A DNA stretch of 64,000 nucleotides from Thermanaerothrix solaris (GCF_032334255.1 NZ_JAUHMF010000001.1:1426001-1490000); one strand, 5' to 3'. Positions 17,657-25,896 are shown, counted from the stretch's first letter. The notes: generated by a model from the letters alone, not told the origin. Made by a program: numbers and translations.

Positions 17657-19060
17657 TCACACCACCATCACTTCCGGTTGCTCCAACGCTTCCCGCAGGT
17701 CGGCCAGGAAGCGCGCCCCCACCGCCCCATCTACCACGCGGTGATCCGCACAAAGGGTCACCGTGAATACCGGGCGCACCCGAACCTGTCCTTGCTCATC
17801 CGCCACCACCTCGCGCCGTAAACTACCCACGGCCAGGATTGCGACCTGGGGTGGGTTGATGATCGCCGTAAAGCGTTCAATCCCAAACATTCCCAGATTG
17901 GAGATGGTGAAAGTGCCCTCCACCACGTCTTCAGGTTTTAAGCGGTTGGCGCGTGCTCGCTCGACTAGGTCGCTTATCTCACTCGCTAATTGGAGCAGAT
18001 TTTTTCGCGCGGCATCGCGCACTACCGGCACGATCAACCCTTCCTCAACAGCCACCGCAATGCCCAGATTGACCTGCGCCGGAATGATAATTTGTTCGCC
18101 CTGGGGAGTCACCGTAAACCAGGCATTCAGGCGGGGGTGTTGGGTCAACGCCCAGGCACAGGCCCGCGCGATCACTGCCGTCAGACTGACTTTGGGTTGT
18201 CCTTCTTTAAGGCGCTGATTGGCACGCGCCCGTAACGCTTCGGCCGCCGTAGCATCAACGGTGATCTCCAAATGGATATGGGGAGCCTGTTGGGCGCTTT
18301 GTTGCATGCGCTGAGCGATCACCTTGCGCATCCCGGCCAGCGGAATAACCTCTGCAATGGGTGTTTGCACCCCAAAAGTCTCTCCACCTAAAGGAGGCGC
18401 TACTGGCTTGGTAACCTCGGGTTCCCTTTCAGGCGCGGCCGTTACCGTTCGCGCCTGCGCCTCATAGACACGCCGGACATCCTCCGACTGGATGCGCCCG
18501 CGTGGCCCACTCCCCTCCACTTGACCTAAATCCACCCCCAGTTCACGCGCTAACCGCCGCGCTGCCGGCACTGCCCGCACTTTACCTTCACCCTCAGCTC
18601 GGGTTGCTAAATATTCTTCGACATCTTTGCGCGTAATCCGTCCACCCGGCCCTGTTCCTTTAATTCGGCTCAAATCCACACCCTCAGCTTCGGCTAAACG
18701 CGCCGCCACCGGTGTAACCGGCACATCTGCGGCTTCAGGGGACTGTTCAGCCGGGGTGGGTACAACTTGGGAAGGAGCGACAGAGGGCGTGGGAGACGTA
18801 GGGCCGCCTGGTAAGGTCTCACCGGGTTGTAAGACGTAGGCAATCACCTGAGTGACTGGCACCACCTCACCCTCGCGGTAACGGATCCCAGCCAGTATCC
18901 CGCTTGCCGGTGCCTCTACTTCCATGTTGACCTTGTCGGTGGTTACCTCGGCGATCGGCTCACCCTGCTCAACTGCATCTCCCTCGTGTTTGAGCCAGCG
19001 CACGATTTCCGCCGTCTCTTGGGTAAAGCCGAATTTGGGCATAATAACTTCCGTTGCCAC
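17657..19060 (-). CDS. Dihydrolipoamide acyltransferase (E2) of a 2-oxoacid or acetoin dehydrogenase
   Basis: Core of the multienzyme complex, moving acyl groups from E1 to CoA via a lipoyl arm. One lipoyl domain at residues 1-78 has the lipoylated Lys43 in TTDKVNMEV. Two peripheral subunit-binding domains follow, at about 116-152 (VAARLAEAEGVDLSRIKGTG) and 164-200 (PAARRLARELGVDLGQVEG), where most E2 proteins have one. The catalytic domain at 236-467 ends with DHRVVDGAVGARFL (His440, Asp444). GTG 19060 follows AGGAGG. The gene is eight bases after E1beta. No E3 (lipoamide dehydrogenase) gene is adjacent. Confidence 0.92.
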   Translation of the reverse strand: MATEVIMPKFGFTQETAEIVRWLKHEGDAVEQGEPIAEVTTDKVNMEVEAPASGILAGIRYREGEVVPVTQVIAYVLQPGETLPGGPTSPTPSVAPSQVVPTPAEQSPEAADVPVTPVAARLAEAEGVDLSRIKGTGPGGRITRKDVEEYLATRAEGEGKVRAVPAARRLARELGVDLGQVEGSGPRGRIQSEDVRRVYEAQARTVTAAPEREPEVTKPVAPPLGGETFGVQTPIAEVIPLAGMRKVIAQRMQQSAQQAPHIHLEITVDATAAEALRARANQRLKEGQPKVSLTAVIARACAWALTQHPRLNAWFTVTPQGEQIIIPAQVNLGIAVAVEEGLIVPVVRDAARKNLLQLASEISDLVERARANRLKPEDVVEGTFTISNLGMFGIERFTAIINPPQVAILAVGSLRREVVADEQGQVRVRPVFTVTLCADHRVVDGAVGARFLADLREALEQPEVMVV

Positions 19061-19068
19061 ATTGCCTC

Positions 19069-20055
19069 CTAGTAAACCCCTTTAACCAGTTTACGGGCTT
19101 CTTCAACGATGTTTTCCACCTGGGGTACGGCATGGTATTCCAGGGTACGGTTATACGGGATGGGGATATCTAAACCAGCCAGACGGCGCACCGGTGCTTC
19201 CAGATAGTCAAACGCCTCGCTCTCTACAATGCGTGCGACAATCTCACCACCAAAGCCACCCATCTTGACCGCCTCATGCACCACTAACGCCCGACCGGTC
19301 TTCTTCACCGAGCGAATAATCGGCTCATCGTCCAAGGGGCGCAGGGTCCGTGGATCAATGATCTCAATTTCAATCCCTTCGGCTTGTAATTGTTCGGCAG
19401 CCTGCAAGGCTCGCTGTACCATGACCGAGGTCGCGACAACAGTTAGATCTTTGCCCTCACGCACAACATGGCTCTTTCCCAGGGGGATACGATACATCTC
19501 TTCGGGCACCGGCCCTTTGATCTTATAAAGCAACTTATGCTCAACAAAAATGACCGGGTTGTCGTCCTCGATGGCTGCTATTAATAACCCCTTGGCATCA
19601 TAAGGGGTGCTGGGCATCACTACTTTTAACCCCGGAACGTGGACAAACCAGTTTTCCAGGCTCTCCGAATGCTGCGCCGCTGCACCGGTGCCAGAGCCGC
19701 CGGGCATGCGCAGCACAAATGGCACTTTGGCTTTTCCCCCGAACATAAAGCGAATCTTGGCAGCTTGAAGCACCAGTTGCTCCATGCTCAGGGTCACAAA
19801 GTCCATAAACTGGATTTCGCCCACCGGGCGCATGCCGGTCAAGGCAGCACCAATGCAGGCCCCAGCAATCCCGGCCTCAGAGATCGGGGTATCAATGACC
19901 CGCTCTTCGCCAAATTGCTGAATTAACCCTGCGGTTGCCCCAAAGGCACCGCCATAAACCCCAATATCCTCCCCGATGAGGAAAACCGTGGGGTCCTCAG
20001 CCATCTTTTGGGCGAGGGCTTCACGAATGGCTTCGACGTAGGTGATCTCACGCAT
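19069..20055 (-). CDS. 2-oxoacid/acetoin dehydrogenase E1 component, beta subunit
   Basis: A 328-residue transketolase-like pyrimidine and C-terminal domain protein that pairs with E1alpha. Visible landmarks are GEDIGVYGGAFGATAGL, DTPISEAGIAGACIGAALTG (with the conserved Glu that activates thiamine diphosphate), RMPGGSGTGAAAQHS and HEAVKMGGFGGEIVA. Sequence cannot separate pyruvate from acetoin or branched-chain substrates. ATG 20055 lies eight bases inside the end of the E1alpha gene, so the two are translationally coupled. Confidence 0.92.
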   Translation of the reverse strand: MREITYVEAIREALAQKMAEDPTVFLIGEDIGVYGGAFGATAGLIQQFGEERVIDTPISEAGIAGACIGAALTGMRPVGEIQFMDFVTLSMEQLVLQAAKIRFMFGGKAKVPFVLRMPGGSGTGAAAQHSESLENWFVHVPGLKVVMPSTPYDAKGLLIAAIEDDNPVIFVEHKLLYKIKGPVPEEMYRIPLGKSHVVREGKDLTVVATSVMVQRALQAAEQLQAEGIEIEIIDPRTLRPLDDEPIIRSVKKTGRALVVHEAVKMGGFGGEIVARIVESEAFDYLEAPVRRLAGLDIPIPYNRTLEYHAVPQVENIVEEARKLVKGVY

Positions 20056-21061
20056 AGACTCCCTCGAGAATCGTACTCACATCCGGTTCAGGGCTGGCTT
20101 GGGCAAAGGCGACCGCAGCTTCGATGCGGGCTTTGGCTTCCTCGATGTAGCGGTTTAATTCTTCCTCACTCAGGCCTAATAAATTTGCAAAGCGGCGGAT
20201 AGGATCGCGCTGTTGCCAGAGTTTAACCTCTTCGCGGGTGCGATAGGCCTGACGATCGCTCTTGGAATGGCCTCGCCAGCGATAAGTAACCGCTTCAACC
20301 AGAGTCGGCCCCTGCCCCGCGCGCGCTCGTTCCGCGGCCTGGCGGATGGCGGCATACACCGCCAGTACATCATTGCCATCCACGGTGACGCCGGGAATAC
20401 CATAAGCGCACGCCCGTTGGCTGATGCGCTCAATGTTGAACGCCTTGGTTACCGCCATGGACATGGCATACTGGTTGTTCTCACATAGATAGACCACCGG
20501 TAAATCCCAGATACTGGCCATATTGAGCGCCTCGTGAAAGGCACCCTCGTTAGCTGCCCCATCCCCAAAGATGGTCAGACAAACCTGCGACGTGCGGCGC
20601 ATTTTTATGCTCAACCCGACGCCAACTGAAATGGGCAAGCCACCCCCCACTATGCCATTGGCACCCAGGTTATTTGCCTCCACATTAGCGATGTGCATCG
20701 AGCCGCCACGTCCGCGGCAGTAGCCGGTCTCCTTGCCCAGGAACTCAGCCATCATCAAGTTGACATCGCTACCCCAAGCGAGGCAGTGACCATGCCCGCG
20801 ATGATGGTTGAGCAGATAATCACCTTTTTGCATGGCACGGGTGGCACCTACTGCCACCGCTTCCTGGCCGATTGAAAGGTGCATGGTTCCGTGCACCAAA
20901 CCACGGGCAAAGAGGTCCTCCGCCTTTTCTTCAAAGGCGCGAATCAAACACATAGTGGCCAGCATGTCTAATGCCTGGTCACGGCCCAATTCGGCCAGCA
21001 AATGGTCATGATCCACAGGTATCGTGTTTTCAACGGTGATTAGAGTTGGTTGTGTCGTCAT
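20048..21061 (-). CDS. 2-oxoacid/acetoin dehydrogenase E1 component, alpha subunit
   Basis: A 337-residue thiamine diphosphate-dependent subunit that decarboxylates the 2-oxo acid. The cofactor motif starts GDGAANEG (166-173) and ends with CENNQYAMS; HRGHGHCLAWG and RGRGGSMHI are also typical. ATG 21061 has GAGGAAGG upstream, inside the end of the SorC-type regulator gene, which it overlaps by 32 bases. The order regulator, E1alpha, E1beta, E2, then PTS IIA-IIB-IIC suggests one regulated unit. Confidence 0.92.
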   Translation of the reverse strand: MTTQPTLITVENTIPVDHDHLLAELGRDQALDMLATMCLIRAFEEKAEDLFARGLVHGTMHLSIGQEAVAVGATRAMQKGDYLLNHHRGHGHCLAWGSDVNLMMAEFLGKETGYCRGRGGSMHIANVEANNLGANGIVGGGLPISVGVGLSIKMRRTSQVCLTIFGDGAANEGAFHEALNMASIWDLPVVYLCENNQYAMSMAVTKAFNIERISQRACAYGIPGVTVDGNDVLAVYAAIRQAAERARAGQGPTLVEAVTYRWRGHSKSDRQAYRTREEVKLWQQRDPIRRFANLLGLSEEELNRYIEEAKARIEAAVAFAQASPEPDVSTILEGVYA

Positions 21062-22031
21062 ACGATGGTAATCCTTCCTCTAACGCGCGTAACGCAAACG
21101 TCGCTGCGACCTCATCGGTCACCAGGCGATTGATCAATCCGGAGCGGCTGGCGGCAATGATGGGCAATGCCTTAGCCTGCCCGCCCGCTACGCCGATGCG
21201 GATGGGCACTTTGCGCAAGGTTGCCGCATCAATACCCATAATGCAACGGGTCAGTGGTGTATCCACCAAGGTCCCATCCAGGGTAATGTGGATCGCACAG
21301 ACATCACCCACCGCCCCTGCCGTGCGCAAATCTTCCAATTGCTCGGTGGTCAGATAACCGGCGCGCAACAGGCTGGCATATTCAGGTTCTACCGTCCCCA
21401 CACCCACGAGTGCCAGATCAATATGGTGAAAATATTGCACCACCCGCTGAATGTGCGGTGCTTGCATCAAAGCCTTGCGGGTAGCCTCGCTATCCACAAT
21501 CAGCGGCACCGGCAAGGTGGCATACTGACCGGTTAGCGCCCGCGCCATGCGCCGCGCCAGTTCCGGCCCGTCAATATCCGGATTGGGGGTGCCCAATGCC
21601 CCAATCATCTGCACCACCCGAATGCCCCGAAATGAACGTTGCTGCAAAGCGTTGACCGTTTCATAAACGGCTGTGCCCCAGGACGTGCCCAAGGTCATGT
21701 AATCGTGCAGGTGCGCTTCTAAAAATCGCGCCGCCAGTATCCCCAAGCGGCGCAACATCTCATTGTGTGCCAACGTTCCCCGCACCATCACCCAGACCTC
21801 ATCTAAACCCAAGCGCGCTTGTAACGCCTGTTCGAGATCCCGGCGGCGTTGCATCGGATGGTTGATACGAATCTCCACCACACCTTGCCGCCGTGCCTCG
21901 GTCAGCAAACGCGAAACCATCGAGCGCGAATAGCCGGTGATCTTGGCAATCTGATCCTGGGTCAGGTTGGATTCGTAATACATCTCGGCAATGCGCGCTA
22001 AGAGGTCCAGGCGATCGGCATTTAGCAACAT
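21030..22031 (-). CDS. SorC-family transcriptional regulator
   Basis: A 333-residue protein with an N-terminal helix-turn-helix (YYESNLTQDQIAKITGYSRS, then MVSRLLTEARRQGVVEI) and a C-terminal sugar-binding domain (about 60-333) of the SorC/DeoR-effector type, usually sensing a phosphorylated sugar. The open frame extends to 22187, but ATG 22031 (MLLNADRLDLL) has GAGG seven bases ahead and the normal family length. It is the first gene of the dehydrogenase/PTS cluster and has a promoter (22069-22096) and a perfect inverted repeat (22098-22124) upstream that are good candidates for autoregulation. Confidence 0.9.
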   Translation of the reverse strand: MLLNADRLDLLARIAEMYYESNLTQDQIAKITGYSRSMVSRLLTEARRQGVVEIRINHPMQRRRDLEQALQARLGLDEVWVMVRGTLAHNEMLRRLGILAARFLEAHLHDYMTLGTSWGTAVYETVNALQQRSFRGIRVVQMIGALGTPNPDIDGPELARRMARALTGQYATLPVPLIVDSEATRKALMQAPHIQRVVQYFHHIDLALVGVGTVEPEYASLLRAGYLTTEQLEDLRTAGAVGDVCAIHITLDGTLVDTPLTRCIMGIDAATLRKVPIRIGVAGGQAKALPIIAASRSGLINRLVTDEVAATFALRALEEGLPSYDDTTNSNHR

Positions 22032-22068
22032 TCTTGAGCCTCGCATTTCGCAGAGGGGGCTAGATGTG

Positions 22069-22096
22069 ATTATAAGGAAATTCAGAACGGGTACAA
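22069..22096 (-). promoter_or_regulatory. Promoter of the SorC-type regulator and dehydrogenase/PTS cluster
   Basis: Minus strand -35 TTGTAC (22091-22096), 16-base spacer and perfect -10 TATAAT (22069-22074). It directly abuts the inverted repeat at 22098-22124. Confidence 0.65.
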
Positions 22097-22097
22097 G

Positions 22098-22124
22098 ACA
22101 TTTGTGAATATAATTCACAAATGT
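22098..22124. promoter_or_regulatory. Probable SorC-type operator, perfect inverted repeat
   Basis: Arms ACATTTGTGAA (22098-22108) and TTCACAAATGT (22114-22124) are perfectly complementary around the 5-base centre TATAA. It lies between the regulator and pstS, one base upstream of the regulator -35. A partial copy, CAAATGTGAA, occurs at about 22202-22211 near the pstS start region. Confidence 0.7.
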
Positions 22125-22147
22125 GAAGATAATTGTTTGAGTAAACC

Positions 22148-22201
22148 TTAACCGATTCTTAAACCACCTTTTGAGCCACCTTAACACGTTATGTATATAC
22201 T
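22148..22201 (+). promoter_or_regulatory. PhoP-like box array and -10 of pstS
   Basis: Four six-base words at exact 11-base period: TTAACC (22148), TTAAAC (22159), TTTGAG (22170) and TTAACA (22181), resembling the direct-repeat PhoP boxes of Gram-positive bacteria. A -10 TATACT follows at 22196-22201. The position upstream of the pst genes supports phosphate-starvation control. No phoP/phoR genes are in the window. Confidence 0.6.
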
Positions 22202-22243
22202 CAAATGTGAAATGATCCTATTTCAAGTGAGAGGAGAAGACCC

Positions 22244-23338
22244 ATGCGTAAGTTGCTCCGTCTAGCAAGTGTGTTGTTCCTGGTGGCCATTCTAGCCAGC
22301 GCCTGTGCACCCGCCACCCCCGCATCTTCTGAACCAACGGTGATCGAGATCACCCGTATTGTTCAGGGTACACCCCAGGTCATTACCGCCACCCCAGCAC
22401 CAACGACGCCAGCCGACATTGAAGGTACCATCCTGGTAGATGGCTCCAGTACGGTTGCGCCCATCACCGCGGCTATTGCTGAAGAGTTCCAGGCGGAATA
22501 CCCGAACGTGCGTGTCCCGGTCGGCATTTCGGGCACGGGTGGTGGCTTTAAGAAGTTCTGCAATGGTGAGACCGATATTTCTAATGCTTCCCGCCCGATT
22601 AAGGAATCCGAAGCTGAACTCTGCAAGCAGAACGGCATTGAGTACATCGAATTACCGGTGGCGTTTGATGGCCTCGCCGTTATGGTCAATCCCAAGAACG
22701 ACTTCGTGGAATGTCTAACCGTGGAAGAACTGAAGAAGATTTGGGAACCCGAGGCCGAAGGCAAGATCACTAATTGGAGCCAAGTGCGGGAAGGCTTCCC
22801 CAATCGTCCATTGAACCTCTACGGTGCTGGTACTGATTCGGGCACCTATGACTACTTCACCCAAGCCATTGTGGGCAAAGAAGGGGCCAGCCGGGGTGAC
22901 TTCCTGCCCAGTGAAGACGACAACGTGCTCGTTCAGGGTATTGCAGGCGATGAGAACGCACTGGGCTTCTTTGGATTGGCTTACTATGAGGAGAACCAGG
23001 ATAAACTCAAATTGGTGGCCATTGATGGTGGTAATGGGTGCGTGCTACCCAGCCTGGAGACCGTCTCTAACGGCACCTATCAACCCCTCTCTCGCCCCTT
23101 GTTTATCTATGTCAATCGCGCCCGCGTGGATGAAAAAGATGAAATCAGTGCCTTCGTCGCCTTTTACCTCAAGAATGCTGCCACTATTGTCAAAGAAGTG
23201 GGCTACATCCCTCTGACCCCTGAAATCTACGAACTGGCTCAAAAACGCTATGATAACCGTGTGACCGGTTCGATCTTTGAGGGGCAAGGATCAACCGTAG
23301 GCGTCAGCCTGGCCGATTTACTGGCGAAAGAACAGTAG
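22244..23338 (+). CDS. pstS: Phosphate ABC transporter substrate-binding lipoprotein
   Basis: Binds phosphate outside the cell and delivers it to PstCA. A lipoprotein signal ends in LASAC with Cys21, followed by a Pro/Thr-rich linker to about residue 58. The mature domain starts GTILVDGSSTVAPITAAIAEEF, where the DGSSTV loop contacts phosphate, and later has GTGGGFKKFCNGETDISNASRPIK and AGTDSGTYDYF. At 364 residues it is of normal length. AGAGGAGA precedes ATG 22244. Upstream lies a PhoP-like box array; downstream a hairpin separates it from pstC. Confidence 0.95.
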   Translation: MRKLLRLASVLFLVAILASACAPATPASSEPTVIEITRIVQGTPQVITATPAPTTPADIEGTILVDGSSTVAPITAAIAEEFQAEYPNVRVPVGISGTGGGFKKFCNGETDISNASRPIKESEAELCKQNGIEYIELPVAFDGLAVMVNPKNDFVECLTVEELKKIWEPEAEGKITNWSQVREGFPNRPLNLYGAGTDSGTYDYFTQAIVGKEGASRGDFLPSEDDNVLVQGIAGDENALGFFGLAYYEENQDKLKLVAIDGGNGCVLPSLETVSNGTYQPLSRPLFIYVNRARVDEKDEISAFVAFYLKNAATIVKEVGYIPLTPEIYELAQKRYDNRVTGSIFEGQGSTVGVSLADLLAKEQ

Positions 23339-23378
23339 CAAAAATCCTGTCTCCAAGCCTAATTTCAAGTAAAATCTA

Positions 23379-23411
23379 CCTGGGAAGGGACTTTGTCCAG
23401 CCCTTCCCAGG
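23379..23411 (+). terminator. Hairpin between pstS and pstC
   Basis: Perfect 11-base arms CCTGGGAAGGG (23379-23389) and CCCTTCCCAGG (23401-23411) around an 11-base loop, with no T run. Probably a partial terminator or mRNA stabiliser that keeps pstS transcript above pstCA. An alternative TTG start for pstC at 23393 would fall in its loop and is therefore disfavoured. Confidence 0.6.
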
Positions 23412-23434
23412 CTCACTTGGGAGAACTAGCCTGC

Positions 23435-24382
23435 ATGGAGAGCGTAAAGACCACCCCTTTAGTGACACAAGCCCCTTCGCCTGTGATACAGGCCCTCAAA
23501 CGCCGTCCACGCACCGGAGAACGCCTCATCCAACTCGGGCTTCTAATCTGTGCTGCCGTCTCCATCCTCACGACCCTGGGAATCGTTTTCACCCTATTGC
23601 GTGAGACAATCCTTTTCTTTGAGCAAGTTTCAATTGTGGAATTCTTTACCGAAACACGCTGGACGCCACTCTTTGCTTCTAAAAAATTTGGCATTTGGCC
23701 GTTGGTCAATGGCACAGTGCTGGTTGCGGCGGGTGCCATGATCATTGCCCTGCCGCTGGGGTTGCTGGCAGCCATCTACATGAGCGAGTACGCCTCCGAA
23801 AACGTACGCCGCATTCTCAAACCGGTGCTGGAAGTTCTGGCCGGCATCCCCACGGTGGTCTACGGGTATTTTGCCTTGCTCTTCGTTACCCCTCTGCTCA
23901 AGTCCATTTTTCCTCAGACCCAAACCTTCAACGCCGCCAGCGCCAGTATCGTGATGGGTTTCATGATCCTGCCCATGGTAGCGTCTATCTCGGAGGATGC
24001 GCTTTCGGCCGTACCCCGCTCACTACGCGATGCGGCTTATGCACTAGGCGCCACCAAGCTGGAGGTGTCCACGCAAATCGTGGTACCCGCCGCCCTCTCG
24101 GGGATCAGCGCCGCGTTCATCTTGGCTGTTTCGCGCGCTATCGGCGAAACCATGATCGTGGCTATCGCCGCCGGTCAGCAGCCCAAACTCACCCTTAATC
24201 CCTTGGAGTCCATTGAGACGATGACGGCGTACATTGTGCAGGTCAGCCTGGGAGATACACCGCAACAAAGCATCGCTTACCTGACCATCTTCGCCGTAGG
24301 CATGATGCTCTTCCTGATGACCCTGGTCATGAACGTGATCAGTCACTTCCTCACTCGCCGCTTCCGCGAGGTATACGAATGA
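23435..24382 (+). CDS. pstC: Phosphate ABC transporter permease PstC
   Basis: Membrane permease of the high-affinity phosphate importer, about 315 residues with six helices. The binding-protein-dependent transport signature lies in EVLAGIPTVVYGYFALLF and the EAA-like loop in SLRDAAYALGATKLEVSTQIVVPAALSG, followed by SRAIGETMIVAIAAG. ATG 23435 (MESVKTTPLV) is preferred to the TTG at 23393, which lies inside a strong hairpin. The stop overlaps the pstA start (ATGA). Confidence 0.94.
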   Translation: MESVKTTPLVTQAPSPVIQALKRRPRTGERLIQLGLLICAAVSILTTLGIVFTLLRETILFFEQVSIVEFFTETRWTPLFASKKFGIWPLVNGTVLVAAGAMIIALPLGLLAAIYMSEYASENVRRILKPVLEVLAGIPTVVYGYFALLFVTPLLKSIFPQTQTFNAASASIVMGFMILPMVASISEDALSAVPRSLRDAAYALGATKLEVSTQIVVPAALSGISAAFILAVSRAIGETMIVAIAAGQQPKLTLNPLESIETMTAYIVQVSLGDTPQQSIAYLTIFAVGMMLFLMTLVMNVISHFLTRRFREVYE

Positions 24383-25263
24383 ACACTACGGCTTTTCTCT
24401 CCGCAGAGGAATTACAACGCCTGCAACAAAGGAAGCAACGCGGGCGTTATTTCGAGTGGCTGGCCCTTATGGCCGTGCTCATTGGAATTGTGGTCCTGCT
24501 CACCCTGTTAATTGATGTCTTTCTGGATGGACTGCCCTGGCTGCGGCCAGAACTGTTCACCCATTTTCCTTCGCGCTTTCCCGAAAAATCGGGCCTACGA
24601 TCCGCTCTACAAGGCACGCTGTGGCTGGCCGTGATCACCGCGATTCTTTCGTTCCCGATTGGAGTGGCGGCAGCCATTTATCTGGAAGAATATGCCCGTG
24701 ATAACTGGTTCACCCGTTTTATCGAGATCAATATCTCCAATCTGGCAGGGGTGCCGTCCATAATCTACGGCTTGCTCGGCCTTGGCCTTTTCGTCTATGG
24801 ATTAAACCTGGGTCGGAGCCTGTTAGCCGGTGCACTCACCATGACCTTGCTCGTTTTGCCCACCGTGATCGTTTCCTCACGCGAGGCGATTCGCGCCGTG
24901 CCACGCAGTGTGCGCCTGGCGGCCTTTGGATTAGGGGCGACACCGTGGCAAACCGTGCGCGATCACGTCTTACCTTACGCGATGCCAGGGATCTTGACCG
25001 GCACCATCCTGGCCATGTCCCGCGCGATTGGCGAAACTGCGCCCCTGATCACCATTGGCGCATTGACCTATATCCGCTTCGACCTGCGCGGCCCACTGGA
25101 TCTTTTTACCGTCCTGCCCATCCAGATCTTCAACTGGATCTCCCTGCCTCAGAAAGAATTTCAGCAGTTAGCCGCGGCAGGCATCATCGTCCTTCTAGCA
25201 GTACTGCTACTGCTCAACACCACGGCCATTATCCTGCGCATCCGCTTACAGAAACGGTGGTGA
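24379..25263 (+). CDS. pstA: Phosphate ABC transporter permease PstA
   Basis: Second permease subunit, 294 residues with six helices. Family motifs are FPIGVAAAIYLEEYA, NLAGVPSIIYGLLGLG, the EAA loop VPRSVRLAAFGLGATPWQTVRDHVLPYAMPG and SRAIGETAPLITIGAL. The next genes expected in a pst operon, pstB and phoU, are missing: the following 730 bases hold only gene remnants. The ATPase for this transporter must be encoded elsewhere. Confidence 0.95.
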   Translation: MNTTAFLSAEELQRLQQRKQRGRYFEWLALMAVLIGIVVLLTLLIDVFLDGLPWLRPELFTHFPSRFPEKSGLRSALQGTLWLAVITAILSFPIGVAAAIYLEEYARDNWFTRFIEINISNLAGVPSIIYGLLGLGLFVYGLNLGRSLLAGALTMTLLVLPTVIVSSREAIRAVPRSVRLAAFGLGATPWQTVRDHVLPYAMPGILTGTILAMSRAIGETAPLITIGALTYIRFDLRGPLDLFTVLPIQIFNWISLPQKEFQQLAAAGIIVLLAVLLLLNTTAIILRIRLQKRW

Positions 25264-25305
25264 CGCGCCCAACCGAACCGCAGCGGCAGGGCATAACTAT
25301 TTTTT

Positions 25306-25721
25306 GTGAATGCGTTATCTACCCTGACCCGCTTGTGTGAGGCCTACGACAGCCTTATCCCTTAGTTTTTTGGCGTCCAGGCCAAAGCCGCGGCGTGCTT
25401 CTTGCTCAACGGTGAGTCCATACCGCTCTGACATCCAGCGATGTGGATGTCGGCATTCCGCTCGCACGCCGCTTATCGGTGCATGAAAAGGTGGAAGTTG
25501 CGCAAGCCCTGGAAGCGTTGTTTCGGGTCAACCGCGTTGATTGAGTCGTAATCCCAAAAGCAGATCCCTTCTTAGCGGCATATATCGTTCGCAGGGAACG
25601 CATTTATGCGCGCGATTCCTATTTAGCGGATGAGTATGTTTTATACATTCTGCGTCGTGCTGGTGACCTGGTGCCTCTGGAACGTGAACGGATGCAAATA
25701 ACTCTCACCCAAAAGGTATGA
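25306..25721 (+). pseudogene. Remnant of a MntA-like nucleotidyltransferase (antitoxin)
   Basis: Conceptual translation in shifting frames gives FFGVQAK (a GSxA-like motif) in one frame, then from about 25437 SDVDVGIPLARRLSVHEKVE and LEALFRVNRVD, a TGA stop at 25542-25544, and VVIPKADPFLAAYIVRRERI followed by YARDSYLADEYVLYILRRAG. The GS...DxD layout and the VDVVVIP segment resemble MNT-domain nucleotidyltransferases of HEPN/MNT toxin-antitoxin pairs. Lesions are a TAG at 25363-25365, a frame change before SDVDVG and the TGA at 25542. Its final stop overlaps the ATG of the HEPN remnant (ATGA at 25718-25721), keeping the operon trace. No intact product is expected. Confidence 0.62.
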
Positions 25722-25896
25722 CACCCCAGAAAATTTCCCGCCGTGTGGTTGCAGATCGCTTGGCTTGGATCTCAAGCGTGTTGTCCAATATCCGAGCCTT
25801 GCCACTGGCATTGTATAGGGTAGCATCACCCGCCTGGCAAATGCACTTCAAGGATGGATTAACGCCCATCCGGATTACCTAGATGAGACTCTATGA
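25718..25896 (+). pseudogene. Remnant of a HEPN-domain toxin (DUF86-like), internally deleted
   Basis: From ATG 25718 the frame reads MTPQKISRRVVADRLAWISS and VLSNIRALPLALY, like the start of HEPN/DUF86 proteins. The catalytic R-x4-6-H region, expected some 60 residues later, is absent. After about 25812 a different frame gives ITRLANALQGWINAHPDYLD and ETL before a TGA at 25894-25896, resembling the C-terminal helix of the same family. This suggests a large internal deletion joining both ends out of frame. The family call is from pattern memory and should be tested by a profile search. Confidence 0.55.
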
